Below, piece by piece: positions 24,068-32,843 of a DNA stretch of 64,000 bases. Below the pieces are notes generated by a model. The model did no database searches and was not told where the DNA came from. It was given only the letters and a program-made list of their open reading frames with translations. The stretch comes from Mucilaginibacter_A sp964236465 (lineage in GTDB: Bacteria; Bacteroidota; Bacteroidia; Sphingobacteriales; Sphingobacteriaceae), in assembly GCA_964236465.1 (NCBI GenBank), contig CAXSBZ010000016.1, forward strand, positions 1 through 64,000, read 5' to 3'. Made by a program: the position numbers and the translations under genes. Position 1 is the first letter of the stretch. Every line of letters begins with the position of its first letter.

Positions 24068-24487
24068 AAGAAATGGGTTGTTTTCAACTTAAAACCTATA
24101 CTTTTTTTCATGCGTTTTCTGTTTTGCTGATGCTTCTTTTATCAACCAAAAATAAAATAATAAATGCGATGACAACTTAATGAGGTTGTTTAAACTTTTA
24201 TTCGATTTTCAGGGTCAGAATTTATTTAAATATAAAACAACAGAAGGACACACCCCTAACCCCTCTCAAGAGGGGAAGCACAGTTCGCTACCTTTCTAAA
24301 CGCTATGTATAGTTTAGAAAGGTCTGCAAGCGATTTCCCCTCTTGAGAGGGGTTAGGGGTGTGTCCTATTTTTAAACTATTGACATTCAATTTATTAACA
24401 CAAAGAAAGGTTAAAAAACTTAATCTCAAACTTGAAATTTTTCAATCCAACGAAATAGAAAATACTTTTTTTCGTATTTTAGCAGCA
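24068..24487. other. 420-bp spacer between divergent genes
   Basis: It contains an exact 12-mer at 24130-24141 (followed by TCAACC) and the long palindrome R2 (24245-24367). No gene is supported in the remainder; the open frame starting at 24359 only becomes protein-like from the ATG at 24488. Confidence 0.65.
24245..24367. repeat. 123-bp palindromic repeat (R2)
   Basis: AGGACACACCCCTAACCCCT at the left is mirrored by AGGGGTTAGGGGTGTGTCCT at the right, with further pairing CTCTCAAGAGGGG / CCCCTCTTGAGAG and CTTTCTAAAC / GTTTAGAAAG around the centre. This gives a very long cruciform-type hairpin, typical of Bacteroidota intergenic repeats. Confidence 0.9.
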
Positions 24488-24829
24488 ATGATTTGGAAAA
24501 AGATTTTAAATATTACAGTTAGCACTGGTTTCATTTTGATCCTGATGATCAAGATTTTTATTCCGGTTACGGCTGTTTTTATCGGTCATTTTTCAAAGCA
24601 GATTAAAACTGTTATCCTCCTGACCGATCAGGAAAACAACGACGAAAAATCACAGGATTTTAAAGATTCCATCAGCAAAATCAAAAAGGAAATCGACAAC
24701 GTTTTTCTTTGTGAAGAAGGATTTTTGCCGATAATGATGCACACCAGAATGCTGTACAAGCAACAGGATTTTCTGTTCAAACAAACGCATTTTCCCGCAA
24801 TTCCCACACCTCCGCCAAATCTGGTTTAG
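24488..24829 (+). CDS. Small membrane-anchored protein, unknown function
   Basis: From ATG 24488 the 113-aa product has one N-terminal membrane helix (ITVSTGFILILMIKIFIPVTAVFIG), then a charged region (KQIKTVILLTDQENNDEKSQDFKDSISKIKKEIDN), and ends with a proline-rich HFPAIPTPPPNLV. A longer frame begins at 24359 inside repeat R2 but its first 43 codons look random. I do not recognise the family. It is 96 bp upstream of yoaK on the same strand. A sister-form-like stretch lies at 24571-24590. Confidence 0.5.
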   Translation: MIWKKILNITVSTGFILILMIKIFIPVTAVFIGHFSKQIKTVILLTDQENNDEKSQDFKDSISKIKKEIDNVFLCEEGFLPIMMHTRMLYKQQDFLFKQTHFPAIPTPPPNLV

Positions 24830-24882
24830 TTTGTTATTTACAAAACCATCTTCTGCCGAAAACCTTTTTAAACAAGGCTTCG

Positions 24883-24907
24883 GTACTGTTTTTACACCTT
24901 AAATTTT
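24883..24907 (-). repeat. Sister-form dispersed element upstream of the YoaK gene
   Basis: GTACTGTTTTTA followed by CACCT and TAAATTTTT, 19 bases before the ATG at 24926. Confidence 0.55.
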
Positions 24908-24925
24908 TCTGTCAAAATAGCTTTT

Positions 24926-25708
24926 ATGCTGAGAAAATCAAAAGAAAAGCGGACGCTGAAGGACAACCTTTTGCTGGCATCTTCCACCGCTTTTGTGGCT
25001 GGGATGACGAACGTAGCCGGCGCAATTGCCTTCCTGTCCTTCACCAGCAATATTACCGGCCACGTGGCCATGCTCGCCCAAAAGATTGTGAACCGGGAAC
25101 ATCACGACGTTATGGTTTACAGTTTGTGGCTGCTGATGTTTTTGCTGGGTGCTTTTTCGGCCAATTTCATCACCAAATCTTACAGTAAAAAAGGCAGTTA
25201 CCGCGCTCATGCCTTGCCGGTTTTTTTGGAGATTTTGATCCTGTTTGTAGTGGCAGTTTACGGTCATAACTTTTATACCGAAACACAAACCGAACGCGAA
25301 ATCATTATCGGTGCCATGCTGTTTTCGATGGGTTTGCAAAACGGTTTGGTTTCTACCATTTCCGGCGGCTTGGTCAAAACAACGCATTTAACCGGTTTAT
25401 TTACAGATTTGGGCGGAGAACTTTCCGAATATCTGCACACTGAAAAAGGAAAAAGATCAGTAGTAAAACAGCGTTTGACCATCCGTTTCACCATTTTGAG
25501 CTTTTATTTGGCTGGCGGAATTATTGGCGGGATCCTGTTTGAAGCGTATGATTTTAGGATATTTTATTTCATCCCGCTTATCCTGCTCACCATTTTATAT
25601 TACGATATTTCAGAAGTAATTTTATATCGCCTTGTCAAATTTCTCATTGATCCTTTCAAAAGAAAACAACCTATTGATCACAGGTTTCACAAATCTGAAA
25701 ACCTATAA
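24926..25708 (+). CDS. YoaK/DUF1275 membrane protein
   Basis: The 260-aa protein has six hydrophobic segments. It carries the YoaK family pattern: LASSTAFVAGMTNVAGAIAFLSFTSNITGHVAMLAQ at the start, then FSMGLQNGLVSTISGGLVKTTHLTGLFTDLGGELS. The family is thought to move small solutes but is not characterised. It is followed after 12 bases by a beta carbonic anhydrase, so the two form an operon; coupling to bicarbonate or CO2 handling is a reasonable inference only. Confidence 0.88.
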   Translation: MLRKSKEKRTLKDNLLLASSTAFVAGMTNVAGAIAFLSFTSNITGHVAMLAQKIVNREHHDVMVYSLWLLMFLLGAFSANFITKSYSKKGSYRAHALPVFLEILILFVVAVYGHNFYTETQTEREIIIGAMLFSMGLQNGLVSTISGGLVKTTHLTGLFTDLGGELSEYLHTEKGKRSVVKQRLTIRFTILSFYLAGGIIGGILFEAYDFRIFYFIPLILLTILYYDISEVILYRLVKFLIDPFKRKQPIDHRFHKSENL

Positions 25709-25720
25709 AAATTAAAAACT

Positions 25721-26389
25721 ATGGATACGAGTAACCATCAAATTCACGATACCAGCCACATCACTTATGAAAGCCTGCTGGAAGGCAATAAAACGTTTGT
25801 AGCCAACACTTTAAAAGAAGACGAACAGTATTTTGAGAAACTGGCCAACGGACAAAAACCGCCCATTTTATGGATTGGCTGCGCCGATAGCCGTGTGCCG
25901 GCCAACCAGATCACCAATACCAAACCGGGCGAAATATTTGTGCACCGCAACATTGCCAACATGGTGATCCATACGGATATGAACATGCTTTCGGTGCTGG
26001 ATTATGCCGTTAATGTGCTGGAAGTGAAGCATGTAATAGTTTGCGGCCATTATGGTTGCGGCGGCATAACGGCGGCTTTGACCAGCAAAACTTACGGCAT
26101 TATTGACAACTGGCTGCGCCATATCAAAGATGTGTACCGTTTGCACGCCTTTGAGCTGGACCTGATCAGCGATCCAACGCAACGTGCCAACCGTTTAGTA
26201 GAATTTAATGTGATGGAAGGCGTACATAATTTGTGCAAAACTTCCATCATTCAAAACGCTTGGGAAAATGGCAAAACGCTGAGCGTGCACGGCTGGGTTT
26301 ACGAACTGAGCACCGGTTTTATCACCGATTTGAAAGTGAGCACCAACTCCAGCAATAATATGAATGAGGTGTTTAAGTTCAATTATTAA
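25721..26389 (+). CDS. Beta-class carbonic anhydrase
   Basis: The 222-aa enzyme interconverts CO2 and bicarbonate. The zinc ligands are plain: WIGCADSRVPANQITN (Cys, with the Asp-Arg dyad) and VCGHYGCGGITAALT (His and Cys). HRNIANMV and LSVHGWVYELSTGFITDL complete the family pattern. It directly follows the YoaK-type membrane protein and ends before a strong terminator. Confidence 0.95.
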   Translation: MDTSNHQIHDTSHITYESLLEGNKTFVANTLKEDEQYFEKLANGQKPPILWIGCADSRVPANQITNTKPGEIFVHRNIANMVIHTDMNMLSVLDYAVNVLEVKHVIVCGHYGCGGITAALTSKTYGIIDNWLRHIKDVYRLHAFELDLISDPTQRANRLVEFNVMEGVHNLCKTSIIQNAWENGKTLSVHGWVYELSTGFITDLKVSTNSSNNMNEVFKFNY

Positions 26390-26488
26390 AGAAATTATTT
26401 TATGAAAGCTGATTGAAATTTCAGTTATTTTAACAAAGCAATTCTCTGTTTTCTAAAATAACTACTACTATTTTTATAGATCACATTT

Positions 26489-26520
26489 AAGCCTTCCGAA
26501 AGAAATTCGGAAGGCTTTTT
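26489..26520 (+). terminator. Terminator after the carbonic anhydrase gene
   Basis: Stem AAGCCTTCCGAA / TTCGGAAGGCTT with a short loop followed by a T-run. Confidence 0.85.
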
Positions 26521-26571
26521 CATTATAATTAATTTGTAATATTACAAGTGTTTTATATCAACAACATCAAC

Positions 26572-27837
26572 ATGAAAGGAGAAAATTTAGTAATTTCTAA
26601 CTGGTCAATTTTTCAAAAATTACTTTTTAGATTGTCTTTTCTAATTTATGTTTTAGTCATCTTGGTTTTCAGAAATGGTACATTAACTTTCTTCGATTCA
26701 ATATACGGCATCACCCTTAAACCACTGCAAAATTTTGTTTTGTGGATGGGAGCACTGTTACTAAACGGAAAAGTAGTAACACAACCAACCAACACTGGAA
26801 GCGGCGATACCACGTTCAATTATATTTTACTGTTAATTGTTGTTATAGCTGCTCTAATCGGTACAATTATCTGGTCGATATTAGATAGAAATCGGCCAAA
26901 CTATCAAAAGCTCCTTTATTATTTGAGTGTGTTAGTTAGATATTATCTGGGCTTTTTTATGCTCACTTATGGCTTGGCAAAGCTATTTAATATGCAGTTT
27001 GGAGAACTTACAGAGTACCGGTTAAAAAGCACTTACGGACAATCTTCGCCAATGGGACTTGCCTGGACGTTTTTTTCTTTTTCATCTGGTTATAAATATT
27101 TTATGGGTTTTGCAGAAATCATTGGCGGGTTATTATTGCTCTTTCGCAGAACAACTGCTTTAGGTGCTGTAATAACGCTTACTGTAACAGCAAATATTGT
27201 GGCGGTTAATTATTTTTTTGATGTGCCGGTGAAGATTCTTTCTACCATATTACTATCGATGAGTGTGTTTCTAATTTTGAAAGATGCAAAGCGTTTTCTC
27301 AACTTTTTCCTGTTAAATAAAGTAGTAGAACCAATCAATCTTGGTTATTTTGATGGAAAAAAGCATAGTCTAACAATTACGCTTCTTAAGTATGCGCTGA
27401 TAATTTATCTCATATTTCCCTTATATACCAGCTATTCAAGCCAGAAAAATGACATTAAAATTTATGGGAAGTTTCAGGTACAAAGCATAAAGCAAACTAA
27501 TCTAAATGCACTAATTAACAATAGCGATTCTATCAATTGGAAGGAAATTGAAATAAGTTATGATTCTGCAAAAGTTCAGTTGGCCAACAATAAGTCTTTA
27601 ATTTTTTCAGCTAATATTGATAATGTTAATAAACAATTAATTTTATTTGCTGATGGAAATAAGGAGCATCGGTACGAATTTACATACCAATATATAATAC
27701 CTGATATGCTTGTTCTTTCCAGTATTAATCTTCCCAATCATGAAATGATACTTGTTAAATTGCACAAATATAACGCTGCTTTTCCTTTAACGAGCCGTGG
27801 CTTTCATTGGATTAACGAATATCCATATAACAAATAA
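26572..27837 (+). CDS. DoxX-like multi-pass membrane protein
   Basis: The 421-aa product (ATG 26572; a GTG eight codons earlier is in frame) has about eight hydrophobic helices. The central block LVRYYLGFFMLTYGLAKLFNMQFGELTEY followed by YKYFMGFAEIIGGLLLLFRRTTALGAVITLTV resembles DoxX/DoxD-family proteins. The last third is soluble, with strands (FQVQSIKQTNLNALINNSDSINWKEIEISYDSAKVQL) resembling a small sensor or beta domain. Function is unknown. A TAATTTG stretch at 26530-26536 may be part of its promoter. Confidence 0.65.
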   Translation: MKGENLVISNWSIFQKLLFRLSFLIYVLVILVFRNGTLTFFDSIYGITLKPLQNFVLWMGALLLNGKVVTQPTNTGSGDTTFNYILLLIVVIAALIGTIIWSILDRNRPNYQKLLYYLSVLVRYYLGFFMLTYGLAKLFNMQFGELTEYRLKSTYGQSSPMGLAWTFFSFSSGYKYFMGFAEIIGGLLLLFRRTTALGAVITLTVTANIVAVNYFFDVPVKILSTILLSMSVFLILKDAKRFLNFFLLNKVVEPINLGYFDGKKHSLTITLLKYALIIYLIFPLYTSYSSQKNDIKIYGKFQVQSIKQTNLNALINNSDSINWKEIEISYDSAKVQLANNKSLIFSANIDNVNKQLILFADGNKEHRYEFTYQYIIPDMLVLSSINLPNHEMILVKLHKYNAAFPLTSRGFHWINEYPYNK

Positions 27838-27844
27838 TTGCTTA

Positions 27845-27856
27845 TAAAAGAAGCAT
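27845..27856 (+). repeat. Dispersed 12-mer after the DoxX-like gene
   Basis: An exact TAAAAGAAGCAT eight bases after the stop, without a clear AT-rich arm. Confidence 0.65.
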
Positions 27857-27912
27857 TTTTGAAACCGATATAACTACAAGCTTCTATTCATAACTTTTTT
27901 GCTGTAATAATC

Positions 27913-27920
27913 TATCTTTG
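27913..27920 (+). promoter_or_regulatory. -7 box of the kdsA operon
   Basis: TATCTTTG, 20 bases before the kdsA ATG. Confidence 0.5.
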
Positions 27921-27940
27921 AATCTTATTAATTTAAGCTG

Positions 27941-28723
27941 ATGGATTACACCCTCCTCCAAAACAAACCTTTTTTTATCGTTGGCCCCTGCGTGATGGAA
28001 AACCGGGAACTGCTGTTTTTAGTGGCAGAAAAACTGGTTACCATCCGCGAAAAATTAGGTGTAACCATCATTTTTAAATCTTCTTTTGATAAAGCCAACC
28101 GCACGTCCATCAAATCTTACCGCGGACCGGGATTGGAAAAAGGCATGGAAATGCTGCAAGCTGTAAAAGAGCGGTTTGGGTTGCCGGTTACCACCGATAT
28201 TCACGAACCTTATCAAGCAAAAATTGCTGCTGAAGTAGTTGATGTATTGCAAATCCCGGCTTTTTTATGCCGTCAAACAGATTTGCTGGTTGCTGCTGCA
28301 CAAACCGGCAAAATTGTGAACATTAAAAAAGCACAGTTTCTATCTGGCCAGGATATGTTTTACCCAGCGCAAAAAGTTGCAGAAGCAGGCAACAACCAAA
28401 TCATTTTGACCGAACGCGGCAACAGTTTTGGTTACAATAATTTAGTGGTTGATTTCAGGAATCTGGATGATATGAAAGCTTTCGGACATCCGGTTTGCAT
28501 GGATTGCACGCATTCGGTGCAGCGGCCGGGAGGCGCAAATGGCAAAACCGGTGGTGACCGGAAATTTGTGCCTTTTATGGCGCGCGCCGCAAAAGCTTTT
28601 GGGGCAAACGGTTATTTTATAGAAGCGCATCCTGATCCTGACCATGCCTTGAGCGATGGGCCGAATATGCTTTATTTGAAAGATTTGGAAGGTTTGATCA
28701 GCGAACTTATCGATGCAAAATAG
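27941..28723 (+). CDS. kdsA: 3-deoxy-8-phosphooctulonate (KDO-8-P) synthase
   Basis: The 260-aa enzyme joins phosphoenolpyruvate to arabinose-5-phosphate to make KDO-8-phosphate for lipopolysaccharide. Family marks are FFIVGPCVMENRELL, FKSSFDKANRTSIKSYRGPGLEKGMEML, VTTDIHEPYQA, DVLQIPAFLCRQTDLL, NIKKAQF, ERGNSFGYNNLVVD, and DCTHSVQRPGG. The next gene, which overlaps by 11 bases, makes the arabinose-5-phosphate substrate. Confidence 0.97.
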   Translation: MDYTLLQNKPFFIVGPCVMENRELLFLVAEKLVTIREKLGVTIIFKSSFDKANRTSIKSYRGPGLEKGMEMLQAVKERFGLPVTTDIHEPYQAKIAAEVVDVLQIPAFLCRQTDLLVAAAQTGKIVNIKKAQFLSGQDMFYPAQKVAEAGNNQIILTERGNSFGYNNLVVDFRNLDDMKAFGHPVCMDCTHSVQRPGGANGKTGGDRKFVPFMARAAKAFGANGYFIEAHPDPDHALSDGPNMLYLKDLEGLISELIDAK

Positions 28724-29660
28724 TCAGCTTTCCGTAGCCCGGCGGGTTTTTCAGGTAGAAATAGAATCGTTGCAACAGGTTGCTAATAAGTTGGATGAGC
28801 AATTTGACTGTGCAATAGAAATCATTTTAAATTCACGTGGAAAAGTTATCGTTTCCGGCATCGGGAAATCCGGTTTGATCGGTAAAAAGATTGTTGCCAC
28901 ACTTTCCAGTACGGGCACACCAGCTTATTTTTTGCATCCGAGTGAAGCTTTTCATGGCGATCTGGGTTTGATCAGCAAAGATGATGTCATTATTTTGATT
29001 TCTTTTTCGGGAGAAACAGATGAAGTGCTGAAAGTAATTCCGTTCTTAAAATGGCACCAAAACCAGTTAATTGCCATTACCGGAAACCCGAATTCTACTC
29101 TAGCAAAAAACGCCGATTGCTGCCTGAAACTGATGATCACGCAGGAAGCTTGCCCGCTGCAATTGGCACCAACTTCTTCCACCACCGCCATGTTGGTTTT
29201 GGGCGATGCGCTGGCGATTGCTTTAATGGAAGCCCGGAATTTCCAGCAGGAAGATTTTGCGCGTTTTCATCCGGGCGGAAGTTTGGGTCGAAAACTGATT
29301 ACGCGCGTAAAAGATTTGATGCGGACAGACAATTTACCTTTCATCAAAGCGGATGCTTCTTTTACCGACCTAATTTTGGCCATGTCTGCCGGGCGTTTGG
29401 GTTTGGTGATTGTGGGCGATGAAAATAGGGCAGAAGGGATTTTGACCGACGGCGATCTGCGGCGCGGACTGGTTCGTTTCCCGGATACTTCGCAAATAAA
29501 AATCCAAGATATTTTCAACCCAAACCCAATTATTATTGCTGATAATGAATTTATTAGTGAAGCAGAAACCCTGATGATCCAAAAAAAGATTGCCACAATT
29601 TTGGTGGGTGATGCCGAAAAAAGTATCGTAAAAGGAGTATATCAAATTTATAATTCCTAA
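28713..29660 (+). CDS. kdsD: Arabinose-5-phosphate isomerase (KpsF/GutQ family)
   Basis: The 315-aa enzyme has an N-terminal sugar-isomerase domain (VIVSGIGKSGLIGKKIVATLSSTGTPAYFLHPSEAFHGDLG with LISFSGETDEVLKV) and two C-terminal CBS repeats (around 205-255 and 265-315). It converts ribulose-5-phosphate to arabinose-5-phosphate, the KdsA substrate. The overlap with kdsA suggests translational coupling. An exact dispersed 12-mer with its AT-rich arm is inside the gene at 29353-29364, encoding DASFTDLI near the first CBS repeat. Confidence 0.95.
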   Translation: MQNSQLSVARRVFQVEIESLQQVANKLDEQFDCAIEIILNSRGKVIVSGIGKSGLIGKKIVATLSSTGTPAYFLHPSEAFHGDLGLISKDDVIILISFSGETDEVLKVIPFLKWHQNQLIAITGNPNSTLAKNADCCLKLMITQEACPLQLAPTSSTTAMLVLGDALAIALMEARNFQQEDFARFHPGGSLGRKLITRVKDLMRTDNLPFIKADASFTDLILAMSAGRLGLVIVGDENRAEGILTDGDLRRGLVRFPDTSQIKIQDIFNPNPIIIADNEFISEAETLMIQKKIATILVGDAEKSIVKGVYQIYNS

Positions 29661-29694
29661 TTATTCCCACCGTTTTTGCTTTCTGGAAAATTAA

Positions 29695-29702
29695 TATATT
29701 TG
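29695..29702 (+). promoter_or_regulatory. -7 box of the nucleotide-sugar dehydrogenase gene
   Basis: TATATTTG matches TAnnTTTG; TTTTTG at 29673-29678 is a plausible -33 element 16 bases upstream. ATG is at 29721. Confidence 0.6.
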
Positions 29703-29720
29703 CCAACTTCCGATTCAAAA

Positions 29721-31043
29721 ATGCCCAACCCAAGCGAAAACGATACTTCTTTTATCTACCCAAAACCTAAGCAAATTAAAATTGCAATTATCGGTTTGGG
29801 CTATGTTGGCTTGCCGTTGGCGGTTGAATTTGCCGCAAAATATGATGTGGTTGGTTTTGATATCAGCACTAAAAGAATTGACGGATTATTGAGCGGCTTT
29901 GATCGTACGAGGGAAGTGGAACCCTCACATTTACAGCAAGTTTTGGTTCCACGTGGAAAATTGTTGTGCACTTCAGATACCCAAAATTTGATTGATTGCA
30001 ATGTTTTTATTGTTGCCGTGCCCACACCGACTGACAAGCATAACCGTCCGGATTTAAGGTTGATAAAAGAAGCATCTGTATTGGTTGGCAAAGCTTTGAA
30101 ACAAGGCAATCTGATAATTTATGAATCCACGGTTTATCCCGGCGTAACCGAAGATGAATGTGTGCCGGTTTTGGAAGCCACTTCCGGCTTGGCTTTTAAC
30201 CAGGATTTTTTTGCAGGATATTCTCCCGAAAGAATTAATCCAGGCGATAAAGAGCATACTTTGGTCAACATTAAAAAAATAACTTCCGGTTCTACGCCCG
30301 AAGCTGCGGCTTTTGTGGACGAATTGTATCGATCAATTGTGGTTGCCGGAACGCATTTGGCACCAAGCATAAAAGTGGCAGAAGCCGCGAAAGTAATTGA
30401 AAATTCGCAGCGCGACATCAACATTGCTTTCGTAAACGAGCTGGCTAAAATTTTCAATTTGATGGGTATTGATACCGGCGAAGTTTTGGAAGCGGCCAGC
30501 ACCAAATGGAATTTCCTGAATTTTAAACCGGGCTTGGTTGGCGGCCATTGTACCGGCATCGACCCATACTATCTGGCTCAAAAAGCGCAGGAAGTTGGTT
30601 ATCACCCCGAAATTATATTGGCCGGAAGAAGGTTGAACGATGGAATGGGTGCTTACATTGCGTTGGAAGTGATCAAGCTAATGGTCAAGAAAGATATTCC
30701 GGTCAAACATGCAAAAGTTTTGATTTTAGGTTTTACTTTTAAGGAGAATTGCCCGGATGTTCGGAATACACGTGTGATCGATATTATTCGGGTTTTCAGG
30801 GAGTTTGAAACTGATTTGAAGGTTTATGATCCTTGGGCCGATCCGGAAGAAGTGAACCAGGAATATGGTTTCGCAACTTTTAATCAGCCTGAACAATTAA
30901 AAAGTAATTACGATGCCATTGTGCTTTCTGTGGCACATCAGGAATTTAGAGTATTGGATTTGAACAGTTTAAAAAACCAAAACGCCATAATTTATGATGT
31001 AAAAGGAGTATTGCCCGCTGGTTTAGCAGATGGTCGGTTGTAA
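29721..31043 (+). CDS. UDP-sugar 6-dehydrogenase, TviB/WbpO type
   Basis: The 440-aa enzyme oxidises the C6 hydroxyl of a UDP-hexose(amine) in two NAD-dependent steps. The Rossmann start is KIAIIGLGYVGLPLAVEFA and the catalytic cysteine is in GGHCTGIDPYYL near residue 277. The C-terminal domain begins AKVLILGFTFKENCPDVRNTRV. The GGHCxGxDPYYL form is closer to UDP-N-acetylhexosamine dehydrogenases of O-antigen and Vi polymers than to UDP-glucose dehydrogenase. I use ATG 29721 after the promoter rather than an upstream TTG. Two dispersed elements are inside: a variant at 29743-29754 and an exact one at 30064-30075 (IKEAS). Confidence 0.9.
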   Translation: MPNPSENDTSFIYPKPKQIKIAIIGLGYVGLPLAVEFAAKYDVVGFDISTKRIDGLLSGFDRTREVEPSHLQQVLVPRGKLLCTSDTQNLIDCNVFIVAVPTPTDKHNRPDLRLIKEASVLVGKALKQGNLIIYESTVYPGVTEDECVPVLEATSGLAFNQDFFAGYSPERINPGDKEHTLVNIKKITSGSTPEAAAFVDELYRSIVVAGTHLAPSIKVAEAAKVIENSQRDINIAFVNELAKIFNLMGIDTGEVLEAASTKWNFLNFKPGLVGGHCTGIDPYYLAQKAQEVGYHPEIILAGRRLNDGMGAYIALEVIKLMVKKDIPVKHAKVLILGFTFKENCPDVRNTRVIDIIRVFREFETDLKVYDPWADPEEVNQEYGFATFNQPEQLKSNYDAIVLSVAHQEFRVLDLNSLKNQNAIIYDVKGVLPAGLADGRL

Positions 31044-31117
31044 GTTTACGCACGTTTTGGTATTTTTCTTGAAACCTTTTGGGCTTAAATTCATACAAAA
31101 CAACTGATACTTTATCT

Positions 31118-32173
31118 ATGAAAAAATTATTAGTAACAGGTTCATCCGGTTTGATCGGTTCAGAAGTTTGTATTCATTTTGCTGATCTGGGTTGGGAGAT
31201 TCACGGCATCGACAATAACCAGCGCGCCGTATTTTTTGGGGCGAGTGGTGATACGCGCTGGAATGAAAGCCGTTTAAAATCCCGCATCAAATCTTTTTTC
31301 CACCATGAATTGGATATCCGTGATCGGAACGGCGTACTTGATCTGATCCAAACCATCAAACCTGATGCCATTGTGCATACGGCTGCACAGCCAAGCCACG
31401 ATCGTGCGGCCGATATTCCTTTTGATGATTTTGATACGAATGCGGTTGGGACTTTTAATTTACTGGAAGCCACGAGAAGGTACAATACCGAAACTCCGTT
31501 CGTCCACATGTCAACCAATAAAGTTTATGGTGATGCGCCGAACGAAATCGAGATGGTGGAACTGGAAAAACGCTGGGATTATGCGGATCCAAATTATGCG
31601 CATGGCATTGCTGAAAATTTCCGCATCGATCAAACCAAACATTCGCTTTTTGGTGCTTCCAAGGTTTCTGCGGATATTTCGGTGCAGGAATACGGCCGGT
31701 ATTTTAATATGCCAACTGCTTGTTTGCGTGGAGGTTGCCTCACCGGGCCAAACCATACCGGCGTAGAATTGCATGGGTTTTTAAGCTATTTGATTAAATG
31801 TAATTTGGAAGAAAAACCATATACCGTTTTTGGTTATAAAGGCAAACAGGTGCGTGATAATATTCATTCTTACGATGTGGCGCGTTTTATTGAAGAATTT
31901 ATCAAAGCTCCGCGCGTAGCAGAAGTTTATAATTTGGGTGGTGGAAAAGAAAATACTTGCTCTATTTGGGAGGCTTTTGATTTGATTTCCAACATCAGCG
32001 GGAAAGAAATGAAATATCTTTACAGCGAAATAAACCGCATCGGCGACCATATTTGTTATTACAGCGATCTGCGGAAAATGAAAACGCATTATCCTAACTG
32101 GCAGATTACTAAACCTTTGGAAACGGTTTTTCAGGAAATTTATCAATCCTGGATCGAACGAAATAAACATTAA
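31118..32173 (+). CDS. NAD-dependent sugar epimerase, CDP-paratose/tyvelose epimerase-like
   Basis: The 351-aa extended SDR has the TGSSGLIGSEV nucleotide motif and the catalytic set HMSTNKVYGDAPN...YAHGIAENFRID. The substrate part (TACLRGGCLTGPNHTGVELHGFLSYLIKCNLEEKPYTVFGYKGKQVRDNIHSYDVARFI) is characteristic of CDP-paratose 2-epimerase (RfbE) relatives. I take ATG 31118; a GTG-like start 39 bases upstream adds unrelated residues. With the dehydrogenase upstream it probably supplies an activated sugar for surface polysaccharide. Confidence 0.88.
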   Translation: MKKLLVTGSSGLIGSEVCIHFADLGWEIHGIDNNQRAVFFGASGDTRWNESRLKSRIKSFFHHELDIRDRNGVLDLIQTIKPDAIVHTAAQPSHDRAADIPFDDFDTNAVGTFNLLEATRRYNTETPFVHMSTNKVYGDAPNEIEMVELEKRWDYADPNYAHGIAENFRIDQTKHSLFGASKVSADISVQEYGRYFNMPTACLRGGCLTGPNHTGVELHGFLSYLIKCNLEEKPYTVFGYKGKQVRDNIHSYDVARFIEEFIKAPRVAEVYNLGGGKENTCSIWEAFDLISNISGKEMKYLYSEINRIGDHICYYSDLRKMKTHYPNWQITKPLETVFQEIYQSWIERNKH

Positions 32174-32184
32174 TCAAAAGCGGA

Positions 32185-32196
32185 ATGCTTCTTTTA
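32185..32196 (-). repeat. Dispersed 12-mer after the epimerase gene
   Basis: Exact ATGCTTCTTTTA followed by TCAAC, 12 bases after the stop. Confidence 0.7.
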
Positions 32197-32277
32197 TCAA
32201 CAAAAAAATGGTTTATCTGTTGAATGCTTGAACTTAAAATATTGGTTCTCCTTTAAAAAAATCAACCTAAAATAATT

Positions 32278-32775
32278 ATGAAAAAAATAGTCTTAAAAAC
32301 AGTAGCTGTGCTGATGATTGCAGTCGCTTTTGCAGCTTGCTCCAGCTTGAAAAAAGGTAGTTCAAATACAATTTCTCGCGGAAAAGTTTCCGGCGATTGG
32401 GGCATTACCAACGTAACTTTGGAAGGTTTGCTGGATGGAAGTGTGCAATCGGCTTTTAACACAGCTCCGTACAAATGCTTTGAAAACAGCATCTGGAAGC
32501 TTACCAACAGCGGAAACGGCTCTTTTACCATCAATAATCCGGGTACGGGCTGCCCGGTTGGCACATCGCAAAATATTTACTGGTCGTTTGCTAATGGTGC
32601 CAGCGGACCAGAATTTCAGTTTAAAAAACTGTACGATAAAGATAAACCCAAGAATGTAGAAGATGGTTACCGCCTGCTGGTTACAGCACAAACCGGCAAC
32701 ACGATGACTATGAAATCACCGGTGCAATACGGTGGCAAAACCGGTTATGTGGTTTATAATTTCGCGAAGCAATAA
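32278..32775 (+). CDS. Lipocalin-like lipoprotein
   Basis: The 165-aa product has a lipoprotein signal (LKTVAVLMIAVAFAACSS, lipidated cysteine in FAAC). The small beta domain shows SGDWGITNVTLEGLLDG, a CFENSIWKLTNSGNGSFTI strand pair and MTMKSPVQYGGKTGYVVYNF at the end, the pattern of Bacteroidota lipocalin-family proteins. Two cysteines (CFE and TGCPVG) may form a disulfide. The ligand is unknown. It ends before a strong two-way terminator. Confidence 0.8.
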   Translation: MKKIVLKTVAVLMIAVAFAACSSLKKGSSNTISRGKVSGDWGITNVTLEGLLDGSVQSAFNTAPYKCFENSIWKLTNSGNGSFTINNPGTGCPVGTSQNIYWSFANGASGPEFQFKKLYDKDKPKNVEDGYRLLVTAQTGNTMTMKSPVQYGGKTGYVVYNFAKQ

Positions 32776-32798
32776 ATTTTAATTTATAGATTTTTTTA

Positions 32799-32837
32799 AG
32801 CGATACTGTTTTTATAGGCATAAAAACAGTATCGCTT
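32799..32837. terminator. Perfect two-way terminator built from the sister-form repeat
   Basis: AAGCGATACTGTTTTTAT and its exact complement around AGG C give an 18-bp stem. Both arms are the ATACTGTTTTTA sister form of the dispersed element. It separates the converging lipocalin and TonB-receptor genes. Confidence 0.88.
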
Positions 32838-32843
32838 TTCAGT

